A DNA stretch of 58,171 bases from an uncultured OM182 clade bacterium (GTDB lineage: Bacteria; Pseudomonadota; Gammaproteobacteria; Pseudomonadales; Azotimanducaceae): positions 1 through 58,171 of the forward strand of contig CACFLG010000006.1 in the NCBI GenBank assembly GCA_902567095.1, written 5' to 3'. Below, piece after piece: positions 18,432-28,920 of the stretch. Position numbers and translations under genes: made by a program. The notes under the pieces were generated by a model. It saw nothing but the letters and a program-made list of their open reading frames with translations. It was not told the DNA's origin and did no database searches. Every line of letters begins with the position of its first letter. Within the stretch, counting starts at the first letter, position 1.

Positions 18432-19578
18432 TTGCTTTACAAAAATCTGAATATTTGGAACGGAGTCGGTGAGGATATTTTTTTCGGAGATATTTTTGTT
18501 GATAAAGACGTTTTTGGACTAGGACATAGTAAGCAAAGCTCAAGCAAGGATTTTTCAGGTTGTTTTGCGATTCCGGGTTTAATTGACTCTCATATTCACC
18601 TTTGTCTCGACCCCTATGAAAGAAATCCTCTGAAACAAGAAGTCGACGAAGAGAAATTAAAAGCGGCTATGATTTCAAGAGCTGAACTTATTGTTAAAGC
18701 TGGAATAACAACCGTGCGAGATTTAGGCGGTGGGAAACATCTGGAATTACTGGTTCGAGACTTGATAAAGGAAAAAAAATTAACGGGGCCGCGTTTGATT
18801 TGTGCAGGGCAACCAATTACTTCTCGAGGTGGCCATTGCCACTTTTGGGGCGGAGAGGCTGAGTCGATAGAAGAAGCAATAAAAGTAATAAATCGACAAG
18901 CAATGGCTGCCGTAGACCTTATAAAGATAATGGTTACGGGAGGGTCTATGACACCCAAATCTAAGCCTATCAATAGCCAATTTGATCTGGATTTTTTAAC
19001 AAAAGTGGTTGGAGAGGCAAAAAAGCTTAATTATCCCGTTGCTGCTCACTGTCACGGTTCGGATGGAATATTAAAGGCAGCCAAAGCGGGTGTGAGCACG
19101 ATCGAGCATTGTTCTTGGGTGGGCGAAAGTGGTTGGGGTAGAAGCTTTGACATGAAAACTGCAACCTTGATCGCAAAAAAAAGAGATCTGGGTATCTCCT
19201 ACGGTAAATTCTGGTTGGAAAAGATATCTCGAATCCAATTATTTGGAAATATTGCGTAACAACTTCAAAAAAATGAGAGAAGTTGGAGTCCGGTTTATCG
19301 CATCCACTGACGCGGGAATTCCGAATATCTTCCATACGGATTTGCCTCTTGCCTTGCCCGTTTTTTCAGAAATCGCGGGCCTAACAAATACTGAAACCCT
19401 AAGAGCAGCTACGTCGGATGCAGCGAGAGCAATAGGGTTGTCTGGAGTCACGGGAAGCATTGAAAGTGGGCGCTCGGCCGATTTTATAATTTACGATGAG
19501 AACCCGCTGGCTGACCTTAATGTTTTGAAAGTGCCTAAATTGGTTGTAGTGAGAGGTCAGGAGGTTTCCGTTGATTAA
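18432..19578 (+). pseudogene. Imidazolonepropionase-like amidohydrolase, frameshifted in an A8 run
   Basis: Metal-dependent amidohydrolase whose reading frame breaks once. From TTG 18432 (GAGGGAG ten bases upstream) the first frame has the metal site H54-x-H56 (DSHIHL), DLIKIMVTGG with the candidate bridging Lys, AAHCHG and STIEHCSW, then runs into a stop at 19259. The other frame carries TVNSGW and RNNFKKM, the last metal ligand in ASTDAGIP, and a normal end at 19578. Removing one A from 19175-19182 joins them into 381 residues reading IAKKEIWVSPTVNSGW. Every catalytic residue survives, so this may be a recent mutation, a homopolymer sequencing error or a gene rescued by slippage. Substrate unknown. 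Confidence 0.85.
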
Positions 19579-19630
19579 GGGTTCCTTTCGTTAAGTCTAT
19601 TCAAATTTTTTATTTTATAAGGCGAAGCAT

Positions 19631-20398
19631 ATGAAAAACTTGTTTGATCTCTCTGGGAAAGTAGCTGTGGTAACCGGATCATCGAAAGGGATAGGAAAGT
19701 CAATAGCAAGTCAAATGGCTCTTCATGGTTCGAATGTGGTTGTTTCGAGTAGAAATCAGAAAAGTTGTGATTTAGTAGCTAGTGAAATTAATCAATCTCT
19801 ACCGGAAGGAAGTGGCACCGCATTTGGAATAGCTTGTCACATAGGAAAGAAAGATGATCTGGAACATTTAGTTACGAGTACCAAAGAAAAACTAGGTAAA
19901 ATCGACATTCTTGTGTGTAATGCGGCGGTGAACCCTTTTTATGGTTCAATGTTAAAAATTTCTGACAAGGCCTATGAAAAAGTCTTGGATTCGAATGTCA
20001 AATCAAATCATTGGCTCAGCCAATTGGTAATTCCCGACATGATAAAACGGGGAGATGGGGTGATTCTCATCGTCTCCAGTGTTGGAGGTCTTCAGGGAAG
20101 CTCGACACTTGGTACTTATGGTGTCTCTAAGGCAGCTGATATAGCTATTGTCCGAAATATTTCAGCTGAGTTTGGTTCCTATAACATCAGAGCGAACGCG
20201 ATAGCGCCAGGATTAATCAGAACTGATTTTGCAAAAGCGCTTTGGGAAAATCCGGAAACACTAAAAAATTCCACGCATAATTCCCATTTAAAGAGAATTG
20301 GAGAACCCGATGAAATTGGGGGTGCAGCAGTATTTTTAGCCTCTGAAGCTGGCAAGTTTGTCTCCGGCCAGACACTTGTTATAGATGGGGGTAGTTAG
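19631..20398 (+). CDS. Short-chain dehydrogenase/reductase
   Basis: Classical SDR oxidoreductase, 255 aa, Rossmann fold using NAD(P)H. The cofactor motif TGSSKGIG starts at Thr15, CNAAVNP replaces the usual NNAG, the catalytic Ser is in IVSSVGG, and Tyr163 and Lys167 form YGVSK. The terminal FVSGQTLVIDGGS is typical of the FabG-like group. It follows the amidohydrolase by 52 bp. The substrate cannot be read from sequence; the resemblance to FabG does not make it the fatty-acid reductase, since no fab genes are nearby. Confidence 0.9.
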   Translation: MKNLFDLSGKVAVVTGSSKGIGKSIASQMALHGSNVVVSSRNQKSCDLVASEINQSLPEGSGTAFGIACHIGKKDDLEHLVTSTKEKLGKIDILVCNAAVNPFYGSMLKISDKAYEKVLDSNVKSNHWLSQLVIPDMIKRGDGVILIVSSVGGLQGSSTLGTYGVSKAADIAIVRNISAEFGSYNIRANAIAPGLIRTDFAKALWENPETLKNSTHNSHLKRIGEPDEIGGAAVFLASEAGKFVSGQTLVIDGGS

Positions 20399-20470
20399 CC
20401 GAGACGATAGCTATGTTGTACAATTTTCATTGAATCGGTAGTATTTAGACCTCGATTGGGGGATTTACCT

Positions 20471-21451
20471 TTGGAACGACGAGCCTTTTTAAGTTTTTTT
20501 TCTGTAGGTACTGCAGCAGCCTTATCCGGAAAATTCTTTTACCGCGGCGGGGCCGCGGACAAGATCTTAGATTTTGAAGATATGAACACAAGTTCTCTGG
20601 AAATTAGTGATTCCATCAAAGTGATGAAATCTCGCGCACCCAGCGCTCCCGAGTTCCTTGAGGCTTTTACGTCTGTCGGGGCGGTAAAAGAATCAGAGAC
20701 GGAGGTATTTTTAGCTGACACTGATAGTCCAAGCCTAAACTCTTATGTTAAAAAAATGCGAAATTACGAGAGTCCTCATGAACGAGACGTTTATCTTCCG
20801 AAAAATAAACACTCTGTTTTATTTTCTACCTACAATAGAATCGGGCGAGTGCAAACCCTCATCGGGCACGGAAATTTCAATGTTTTGGGTTTTGATGAGA
20901 TGCTGAAAATCGGCCGCAGATATAGTTCAGTTGGCACGTTCACCCGCGCGGAGACGGACTTTTTTGAAGGGTTGTTTTCGGCAAATGCCACGGAATACGG
21001 TTTTTTAGGTGATAAAGTCACCGAAAAACTTACCGAAACCATACAAAAGAGTCATACAAAAAAGATTTCTAAAACTGGACATTTTTTATTTCGGGGGAGA
21101 TCTGAGAGGCTTTATAAAAAGCTTAAAGACGACATCGGAGCTTCTATAACTTTGACTTCAGGAATAAGAAGCGTAGTTAAGCAAACTCATCTTTTTATAG
21201 CAAAAACAATTCAATCTGAGGGAAATCTCTCGAAAGCATCAAGAAGCCTAGCACCACCAGGGCATTCTTACCATGGGATTGGAGACTTTGACGTTGGGAA
21301 AGTTGGGTATGGCAATAAGAATTTTACAGAAGCATTTTCCTCAACAGATGAGTTTAAAAAGCTTGTTGATCTAGGATACGTTAGTATTCGTTATCCTAGG
21401 AACAACATGTTGGGGGTAAGATATGAACCTTGGCATGTTAAGGTTGTTTGA
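20471..21451 (+). CDS. VanY-like M15 peptidase with twin-arginine signal
   Basis: Probable zinc D,D-carboxypeptidase or dipeptidase acting on peptidoglycan peptides in the periplasm. The 326-residue product begins with ERRAFLSFF and a hydrophobic stretch, a Tat-like signal. The C-terminal ~110 residues form the M15B domain with SYHGIGDFDV (His268, Asp274) and EPWH (Glu319, His322), the zinc and catalytic set. The start is TTG at 20471 because GGGGGA lies seven bases upstream; an in-frame TTG at 20456 has no such site. The region between signal and peptidase domain is not recognised. A run of eight T at 20494-20501 is in frame. Confidence 0.85.
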   Translation: MERRAFLSFFSVGTAAALSGKFFYRGGAADKILDFEDMNTSSLEISDSIKVMKSRAPSAPEFLEAFTSVGAVKESETEVFLADTDSPSLNSYVKKMRNYESPHERDVYLPKNKHSVLFSTYNRIGRVQTLIGHGNFNVLGFDEMLKIGRRYSSVGTFTRAETDFFEGLFSANATEYGFLGDKVTEKLTETIQKSHTKKISKTGHFLFRGRSERLYKKLKDDIGASITLTSGIRSVVKQTHLFIAKTIQSEGNLSKASRSLAPPGHSYHGIGDFDVGKVGYGNKNFTEAFSSTDEFKKLVDLGYVSIRYPRNNMLGVRYEPWHVKVV

Positions 21452-21646
21452 ACTAGTCCCAATATTTAAATTTTTCTCTACCACGCTTTGAACTCTTAAT
21501 AGACGTCTCAAACATTAATAGATTATTTGGGTAGTCAGGCCCGTGAGATTAGCGAGAAGATTAAGGAGCTTCCTCAGAAAAAATAGCCTGGTTCTATTTA
21601 GTTTTCAAGGGGTATACTGTAATCCAACAATTTGGAAGGTTTTAAA

Positions 21647-22405
21647 ATGATGACGGTTAACTTCTCGACTAAGGCGCTAATAGTTGGGTCATTTGTCACA
21701 ATTGTGGTGTTCTTGAGCGGTCCGTTTGGTTACAAGTTTCTCGGAGTAGGTTTGCAATCATCCTTGATCGCTGTTCTGATCGCGGTTCTCGGCGGCGTTA
21801 TCCTCTCTATTGCTGCTGGTTTCTTCGTCTATAAGAGCATTAGAAACAGCGCGGTTTCGGACAGAAATTTATGTTTAATCTCGCTCTTTATTGGCTTATT
21901 ACCTCTCATTATCATGGCTCCACAAATAGTTGCGGCTGTTTCGGTGCCGCCGATACATGATATTTCAACGGATACCCAAAACCCTCCTGCATTCGTAGAG
22001 ACGAAATTATCTAGAATTGCAGCTCAAAATGGCCCCGAGTATGGTGATGCGGTGTGGCCTGCAGAGCGCCTTGCGGCGGCAACTCTTTCTGCTTATCCTG
22101 AATTGAGGCCTATAAACTCGAGTCTTGAAAGGTCAGAAGCCGTTGAAAAATCGAGAGAAGTCTTGCAGTCGATGGGTTTGGAAATAATAAGCGTTGATTT
22201 TGAAGCGGGACGCTTGGAAGCATTGGACACTAGTTTTTGGTTCGGGTTTAAAGATGACATCGTGGTTCGTGTGCAGGAATCTCCGAACGCGAACGGAGTC
22301 GTCAGAATTGATATTCGATCGAAATCTCGTGTTGGTCAAAGTGATTTAGGCGTTAACGCAAAAAGGGTTATGGTCTTTACCAAGAAGTTTACTTCAACGA
22401 ACTGA
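21647..22405 (+). CDS. DUF1499 membrane protein
   Basis: A 252-residue protein with about three N-terminal membrane segments (roughly residues 8-30, 35-60, 75-95) and a C-terminal DUF1499 domain recognised from PPIHDISTD, the Trp/Phe-rich TSFWFGFKDDIVVRV strand and RIDIRSKSRVGQSDLGVNAKR. The molecular function of the family is not established. The ATG at 21647 is preceded by GGAAGG at good distance; the TTG at 21632 would place this site inside the gene. It overlaps the 3' end of convergent gatB by 17 bp. Confidence 0.88.
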   Translation: MMTVNFSTKALIVGSFVTIVVFLSGPFGYKFLGVGLQSSLIAVLIAVLGGVILSIAAGFFVYKSIRNSAVSDRNLCLISLFIGLLPLIIMAPQIVAAVSVPPIHDISTDTQNPPAFVETKLSRIAAQNGPEYGDAVWPAERLAAATLSAYPELRPINSSLERSEAVEKSREVLQSMGLEIISVDFEAGRLEALDTSFWFGFKDDIVVRVQESPNANGVVRIDIRSKSRVGQSDLGVNAKRVMVFTKKFTSTN

Positions 22406-23840
22406 TTTTTTTCACTATTAAGTCATTAAGTTGTTTTGGGTTAGCTTTTCCAGAGGTTTGTTTCATTATTAAGCCTATAAAATAACCCAGAACCTTGGTT
22501 TTCCCTTTCTTGATTTGCTCAATTTGTTTAGGGTTGTTTTGGAAAGCTTCGTCGATTAAATCGTCTAATTGGCGTCCATCGGATAGCTGAGCGAGATCTT
22601 CGTCTGTTATCACCTTGTCTACGGAAAATGATTTTCCCTCCCAAAGTTTTCCAAATATTTTTTTGGCTGTCGTGATCGAGATAGTTCCGTCTGATGTTCG
22701 CCGTATCAAGTCGCAAAGTTGATTTGGGGATACTGGAGAGTCTTTTATCGTAATCTCGACGTTACTCAACCGGTTAAACATTTCTCCTTTTAACCAATTT
22801 ACTATTTGCTTTGAGTCTCTATTCAGTTCGTAGCAGCTTTCATAAAATTGCGCTAATTCTAAATCATTGCTCAAGAATTTTGCATCACCTTCCTCCAATC
22901 CATGCTCTTTGGCATATCTATTCATCTTCTCTAAAGGTAATTCAGGGAGCGTTTTCTTAATCTGATCAATGTAATTTTGATCAAGCGATATTGGAAGGAG
23001 ATCCGGCTCAGGAAAATATCGATAATCTGTTGCAGTTTCTTTACTCCGCATTGGCCGAGTTTCATTTTTTGTTGAGTCGTAAAGCCTCGTTTCTTGCGTG
23101 ACTTTCTGTCCCGATTCTATCAGGTTGATTTGCCTCTTAACTTCGTGATTTATGGCGTATTTGAGAAACTTAAAGGAGTTAATATTTTTAATTTCGGTTC
23201 TAGTTCCTAATTCTTTTTCACCTTCTCTTCGAACAGAGACATTAGCATCACATCTAAAGGATCCCTCAGCCATATTACCGTCTGATATTGATAGATAGGT
23301 CACTAGTTGGTGTATCGATTTAGCATACTTTTCTGCTTCGTCGGCCGTTCGTATATCGGGCTCTGAAACAATTTCAAGCAATGGAATACCGGCTCTATTT
23401 AAATCAACACCCGTCATATTAGGGAAAGCATCGTGCAACGATTTTCCAGCATCCTCTTCTAAATGCGCTCGGTTTATTCTGATAGTTCTGGTTGCCCCGT
23501 TATTAAGTTCTATGTCAATGCAACCATTTTTCACAATGGGTTCATCCATTTGGGTTATTTGATAACCTTTGGGCAAGTCGGGGTAAAAATAGTTTTTTCG
23601 GTCAAAATGGGAGGTAGTTGCTATTTCTGCTCCAACACTGAGGCCAAATGCGATTGCTTTAGGAAAAATCTCTGCGTTAACTACAGGCAAAGTGCCGGGC
23701 AATCCAAGATCGATCTCATTTGCTTGTTCGTTGGGTTCGCCACCAAAAACTGTGCTGGCATCCGAGAAAATCTTAGACTTCGTCGAAAGTTGAACGTGAA
23801 TCTCTAAACCTATAACCGTCTCCCACTGAGAATCTGTCAT
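22389..23840 (-). CDS. gatB: Asp/Glu-tRNA amidotransferase subunit B
   Basis: GatB binds misacylated Asp-tRNA-Asn or Glu-tRNA-Gln and, with GatA and GatC, amidates it. The 483-residue product has [25 protein letters not shown]-like [36 protein letters not shown] and a YqeY-like tail. The ATG at 23838-23840 overlaps the gatA stop as ATGA; a longer in-frame start at 23870 would invade gatA. Gammaproteobacteria vary in carrying GatCAB; its presence suggests at least one of AsnRS or GlnRS is missing or supplemented. Confidence 0.96.
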   Translation of the reverse strand: MTDSQWETVIGLEIHVQLSTKSKIFSDASTVFGGEPNEQANEIDLGLPGTLPVVNAEIFPKAIAFGLSVGAEIATTSHFDRKNYFYPDLPKGYQITQMDEPIVKNGCIDIELNNGATRTIRINRAHLEEDAGKSLHDAFPNMTGVDLNRAGIPLLEIVSEPDIRTADEAEKYAKSIHQLVTYLSISDGNMAEGSFRCDANVSVRREGEKELGTRTEIKNINSFKFLKYAINHEVKRQINLIESGQKVTQETRLYDSTKNETRPMRSKETATDYRYFPEPDLLPISLDQNYIDQIKKTLPELPLEKMNRYAKEHGLEEGDAKFLSNDLELAQFYESCYELNRDSKQIVNWLKGEMFNRLSNVEITIKDSPVSPNQLCDLIRRTSDGTISITTAKKIFGKLWEGKSFSVDKVITDEDLAQLSDGRQLDDLIDEAFQNNPKQIEQIKKGKTKVLGYFIGLIMKQTSGKANPKQLNDLIVKKISSLK

Positions 23841-25282
23841 GTTGGAATATCCGGAGAGGTTAAGTGCCAATCTGTTATTGATTGGAACTGATGCGCTATA
23901 GCGAGAATCTGTGCTTCGTCGAAGTAATTTCCTATAAGTTGAACTCCTACAGGTAAGTTATTAACAAAACCGGCTGGCATAGATAAAGCCGGCAATCCGG
24001 CCAGATTCGATGAAGTTGTATATACATCTTGCAAATACATTTCTTTTGGATCGCCTGCTTTCTCTCCCAGCCGGAACGCGGTGGAAGGAGTCGCTGGCGC
24101 AATAATCACGTCTACCTTTTTAAAAGCTTCAACAAAATCGTTTTTTATAAGTCTGCGAACTTGTTGAGCCTTTTTGTAAAAGGCATCGTAATACCCGGAG
24201 GTAAGGGCAAAGGTGCCAGCCATAATCCTATTTTTTACCTCCTTACCTAGTCCTTCAGTTCTGGATCTTTGATATAACTCCTTTAAATCAGATGGTTCGT
24301 CGCACCTATAACCAAATCTAACCCCATCATATCTGCTTAGATTAGCTGAGCATTCCGCTGGCGCAATCACGTAATAAGCTGGAATCGCGTAGGAAAAATT
24401 TGGGAGATCTATTTCAGTGAAAGTCATACCAATTTTTTCTAATTCTTCTATTGTTTTTTCCATCACCAAACTGGTAGCGGAATCAAGTTCTTTCATGAGG
24501 GGTTCGAAAATGCCTATTTTTAATTTGCCCAGCGGTCGTGAGAGAAGCGCACGGTAATCATCAACTTCTACTTGCGCAGAAGTAGAATCTTTTTTGTCGT
24601 GTCCCGACATTTCTTTTAGCATAATTGCGCAATCCTCGGCTGTCAGTGCCATGGGTCCAGCCTGATCGAGGCTTGATGCGTATGCAATCATTCCCCAACG
24701 AGAAACTCTTCCGTACGTGGGCTTAAGTCCAGTAATTCCGCAAAAGGAAGCCGGTTGCCTGATACTTCCACCTGTGTCAGTGCCAGTCGCTGCACTGCAT
24801 AATCTTGCCGAAACTGCAGCGGCAGAACCTCCAGATGACCCTCCTGGGACTCTAGTTTCGTCCCAAGGGTTTTTGACTGGCCCAAAGAAACTTGTTTCGT
24901 TTGAGGAGCCCATTGCAAACTCGTCCATATTGGTTTTACCAAGAGAGATAGCTCCTGCTCGTTTCAAGTTTGAAACCACGGTTGCGTCATATGGAGCAAC
25001 AAAGTTTTCTAACATCTGTGAACCAGCCGTCGTCTTTGTTTCACGTTCGCAAAATATATCTTTGTGGGCGATTGGAATTCCTAAGAGGGGCTTATCGCTC
25101 CCTCTTTCTAATTCCTTGTCAGCAGCCTTCGCTTCCTCAAGTATATTGTCATTAATTGATATAAAGCAGTTAAGCTCGGTTTTATCTTTTATTCTATCTA
25201 GCAAGAATTCAGTTAATTCGAAGGAAGAGTATTTTTTTTCTCTGATGCCTTTTATCTGTTCTGTTAGGGTCTCGTCTAGCAA
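23837..25282 (-). CDS. gatA: Asp/Glu-tRNA amidotransferase subunit A
   Basis: Amidase-signature glutaminase that releases ammonia for GatB. The 481-residue product carries the Ser-cisSer-Lys triad Lys74 (AHKDIF), Ser149 (PGGSSGGS) and Ser173 ([10 protein letters not shown]), with the spacing seen in characterised GatA. The start is TTG at complement 25280-25282, two bases after the gatC stop; it overlaps gatB by four bases. The order gatC-gatA-gatB gives a tightly coupled operon. Confidence 0.96.
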   Translation of the reverse strand: MLDETLTEQIKGIREKKYSSFELTEFLLDRIKDKTELNCFISINDNILEEAKAADKELERGSDKPLLGIPIAHKDIFCERETKTTAGSQMLENFVAPYDATVVSNLKRAGAISLGKTNMDEFAMGSSNETSFFGPVKNPWDETRVPGGSSGGSAAAVSARLCSAATGTDTGGSIRQPASFCGITGLKPTYGRVSRWGMIAYASSLDQAGPMALTAEDCAIMLKEMSGHDKKDSTSAQVEVDDYRALLSRPLGKLKIGIFEPLMKELDSATSLVMEKTIEELEKIGMTFTEIDLPNFSYAIPAYYVIAPAECSANLSRYDGVRFGYRCDEPSDLKELYQRSRTEGLGKEVKNRIMAGTFALTSGYYDAFYKKAQQVRRLIKNDFVEAFKKVDVIIAPATPSTAFRLGEKAGDPKEMYLQDVYTTSSNLAGLPALSMPAGFVNNLPVGVQLIGNYFDEAQILAIAHQFQSITDWHLTSPDIPT

Positions 25283-25284
25283 CT

Positions 25285-25572
25285 TTATTCCACAACTTTT
25301 GGTACTAGAAAAAACCCATCTTCAGCGAGGGGCGCGAGAGCTAAAAAAGAGTCTCTTTGTTCGACATCTCGACATATATCCTCTCGGAGAGTTTGGCTCG
25401 CATCGTGGGGGTTGGCCATAGGAGTAACACCATTTGTTTGAGCTTCGTTAAGCGCAGAGGCCATTTCAAGAATTTTTTGCATACCAAATATCAAGTCTTT
25501 CTCGTCTTTTTTTTCAATTCTAAAATTCGCGAGCTCCGCAATTTCTTTCACAGTTTCTTTGTCTACTTTCAT
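25285..25572 (-). CDS. gatC: Asp/Glu-tRNA amidotransferase subunit C
   Basis: Small 95-residue belt subunit that stabilises the GatA-GatB interface. Family pattern: [12 protein letters not shown] at the N-terminus, [22 protein letters not shown] in the middle and [11 protein letters not shown] at the C-terminus. First gene of gatCAB, divergent from mreB across about 260 bp that should hold promoters for both directions; only a -10-like TATAAT at 25733-25738 stands out. Confidence 0.93.
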   Translation of the reverse strand: MKVDKETVKEIAELANFRIEKKDEKDLIFGMQKILEMASALNEAQTNGVTPMANPHDASQTLREDICRDVEQRDSFLALAPLAEDGFFLVPKVVE

Positions 25573-25789
25573 TATTTAATTGCCCAAGAAATTAGATAAC
25601 ACAACGAATGCTAATGGCCTTTTTTAATTTACGCAAATTTAGCTAGAGGCAGCAGTCTTGAAACCGCAAATTTAATCAATATTCTTATTTCGCTTCAAAT
25701 TAAAATCTTATGTTTTAATCAGGAAATAACTTTATAATTGTAATAAGGTATTACATTGTATGGCTTAAGCCTCAAAATGCTTGTTCTAA

Positions 25790-26872
<1,083 letters not shown>

Positions 26873-26947
26873 CCTAAGTTGAGGTTAAGATTTACAAAGA
26901 TTAAAAATATTTTGATTACTTATTGAAAACGACGGCAGGAAAAAAGT

Positions 26948-27826
26948 ATCAAGGCTCTTTTTCATGAAGAAAGATCTTTATTAAGTAAAACCATTTTCTT
27001 GGTTTTGCTCTCTTGCTTGTTCGTTTTTGTAGATCGCTTCACTAATCTCATAGAGAAACCCAAAGTGCTTTTGTCTTCTGGCCTCTATGTCGTGCATTAC
27101 TCGGCAAATCTTCCAAATAATGCTTTCCAGCGGACCAGTAGTTTTTTCTCTACTAAGAAATATCTCAGCGAACGTATTCTAGATTTAGAATCTCGACTTC
27201 TTTCCCTAGACACTGATCTGGAGAAAATGGCAAGCCTGATCGAGGAGAACAATCGCTTAAGAGAACTGTTAGGTTCTGCTGCGAAATCGCAAGACAGTGT
27301 GCTTGTTTCAGAAGTTATCGGCATTGATCCTGATCCGGCAAGCCAAAACATCCTAATTGATAAAGGACAAACAGACGGGGTGTTTGAAAAACAAACAGTG
27401 ATCGATTCAATCGGTTTAGTTGGACAAGTAATAGAGGTAAGCAAACAATATAGTAGAGTAATGTTGATCACAGATTTAAACAGCTTTGTCCCGGTGGCTG
27501 TGTTAAGAAATAATTTAAGATTAATGCTTCAAGGAATGGGGATGTCAGAAAAGTTGCAACTCTTGCACGTCAACCCTACGGCCGATATTAGAGTTGGAGA
27601 TTTGCTTATATCATCTGGATTGGGAGAGAGATTCCCAGCGGGGTACCCCGTTGGCATAATCAATGCTATTGATTATGTTGAAGGGCGGCCTTTTGTGGAT
27701 GTCAGTGCAACTCCGAAGTCAGGGTTAGATCGATCTCAACATTTACTGCTAGTTTTTTCAGAAAATTCTGTGAGCGTCGCTGAAAATGGACAAGCTCCAT
27801 TAGAAGTCTCCCGCTTCGCTGATTAA
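26948..27826 (+). CDS. mreC: Rod shape-determining protein MreC, probable AUC start
   Basis: Periplasmic elongasome protein with one N-terminal membrane segment, a coiled coil and a beta-barrel domain. From 26948 the protein reads (I/M)KALFHEERSLLSKTIFLVLL, matching the conserved MKxxF start and leading into the membrane segment; 292 aa in all. The codon at 26948-26950 is ATC, preceded by AGGA (26937-26940) with an ideal seven-base spacer. The nearest canonical alternative, TTG at 26999, would remove the cytoplasmic tail and begin inside the membrane segment. The coiled coil covers ~70-110; VNPTADIRVGDLLISSGLGERFPAGYPV is the barrel signature. Confidence 0.93.
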   Translation: MKALFHEERSLLSKTIFLVLLSCLFVFVDRFTNLIEKPKVLLSSGLYVVHYSANLPNNAFQRTSSFFSTKKYLSERILDLESRLLSLDTDLEKMASLIEENNRLRELLGSAAKSQDSVLVSEVIGIDPDPASQNILIDKGQTDGVFEKQTVIDSIGLVGQVIEVSKQYSRVMLITDLNSFVPVAVLRNNLRLMLQGMGMSEKLQLLHVNPTADIRVGDLLISSGLGERFPAGYPVGIINAIDYVEGRPFVDVSATPKSGLDRSQHLLLVFSENSVSVAENGQAPLEVSRFAD

Positions 27827-27828
27827 AG

Positions 27829-28320
27829 ATGAACATTGCTACTAACGTCTCAATTTTCTTCACTATTTTCTTTGCTATGATTTTGGAAATTATTCCATTC
27901 TCGGAGGGGCTTCCTGCAGAAATAGGTTTTCTTCGGCCAGATTTGGTCATTATGACTCTTGTCTATTGGACTATCGCACTTCCTCACCGAGCGGGAGTGA
28001 TCCTCGCCTGGGTTTCTGGAATTATCATGGATGTTTTAGTGGGCAATTTCCTAGGACAATTTGGATGCACCTTCGTTATTATTTCGTATTTTGTTCTCAA
28101 ATTTTACCAAAGACTACGTATGTTCTCTGTATGGCAGCAAGCAATTCTTGTGGGTGGATTGGTGATTCTACACCAAGGGCTGTCTTCTATTTTCGAGTAT
28201 ATTTTTGATGTCTCTTTTTGGTCCCCTTGGAACCTGCTGTCCGTCCTTTCGAGTGCTTTAATCTGGCCTCTTGTATTTCTTTTATTAAGATCACTCAGAA
28301 GAAGCTTAAGATTAAAGTGA
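27829..28320 (+). CDS. mreD: Rod shape-determining protein MreD
   Basis: Inner-membrane elongasome protein, 163 aa, with about five hydrophobic segments. Recognised by position after mreC and by FLRPDLVIMTLVYWTIALPHRAGVILAWVSG and DVLVGNFLGQFG, the conserved central block. It starts two bases after the mreC stop and its own stop overlaps the maf GTG as GTGA. Confidence 0.93.
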   Translation: MNIATNVSIFFTIFFAMILEIIPFSEGLPAEIGFLRPDLVIMTLVYWTIALPHRAGVILAWVSGIIMDVLVGNFLGQFGCTFVIISYFVLKFYQRLRMFSVWQQAILVGGLVILHQGLSSIFEYIFDVSFWSPWNLLSVLSSALIWPLVFLLLRSLRRSLRLK

Positions 28321-28910
28321 AGCCAAGGAGTATTGTTCTAGCGAGTAATTCTCCTCGCCGAAAGGCTTTGCTGGAGCAGCTTCGTCTCCCCTTTAAGGTC
28401 GTTCCCACTTTCGTCGATGAGTCAAGGAATGTTAGTGAAAATGCCAAAAATTTGGTTGAGCGAATATCTGAAAAGAAAGCTAGATCTGTTGAGGTTGAGG
28501 ACGACTGGCTGATAATAGCCGCCGATACTGTGATTAATTTGAATGAGAAAATATTTGGGAAGCCTTTCTCAAAGGAAGATGGTTTTTTGATGTTAAGAGA
28601 GTTGTCCGGAAAAGTTCATAAAGTGCATACTGGAGTATGTATGGTTCTTAACAAGAACCGAGAAATTTTTTCTGTTCAAACAGATGTCTATTTTCGGGAA
28701 CTGACTGATGAGATGATTAATTGGTATTGGTCTTTAGATGAATCAAAAGACAAAGCTGGATCCTATGCAATTCAGGGAGCAGGCTCCGTTTTGGTTGAAA
28801 AAATTGTAGGCAGCTACAGTAATGTTGTGGGCTTACCACTTAAAGAAACTGCTGACATGTTGGGTCAATTCGGCGTTGAGATATTTAAAGACAATTACCT
28901 AAATAGTTGA
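28317..28910 (+). CDS. maf: Maf/YhdE-type nucleoside triphosphate pyrophosphatase
   Basis: Hydrolyses non-canonical or UTP/dTTP-type nucleotides to monophosphates. From GTG 28317 the product is 197 aa with LASNSPRRKALLEQL at residues ~8-22, AADTVINLNEKIFGKP with the catalytic Asp, and SYAIQGAGSVLVEKIVGSYSNVVGLPL. The longer frame from 28218 lies inside mreD and is not family-like. The mreCD-maf-rng order is common to gammaproteobacteria; this subgroup (YhdE) prefers dTTP and UTP in E. coli. Confidence 0.94.
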   Translation: MKPRSIVLASNSPRRKALLEQLRLPFKVVPTFVDESRNVSENAKNLVERISEKKARSVEVEDDWLIIAADTVINLNEKIFGKPFSKEDGFLMLRELSGKVHKVHTGVCMVLNKNREIFSVQTDVYFRELTDEMINWYWSLDESKDKAGSYAIQGAGSVLVEKIVGSYSNVVGLPLKETADMLGQFGVEIFKDNYLNS

Positions 28911-28920
28911 TGGGCAAACT

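Noticed and set aside
19243-19578. Second part of the amidohydrolase as an independent gene
   Set aside because: It begins mid-domain, has no ribosome-binding site and continues the first part precisely after one-base removal.
21527-21586. 19-codon frame before the DUF1499 gene reading LGSQAREISEKIKELPQKK
   Set aside because: Too short, no ribosome-binding site and no recognised homology; could be chance.
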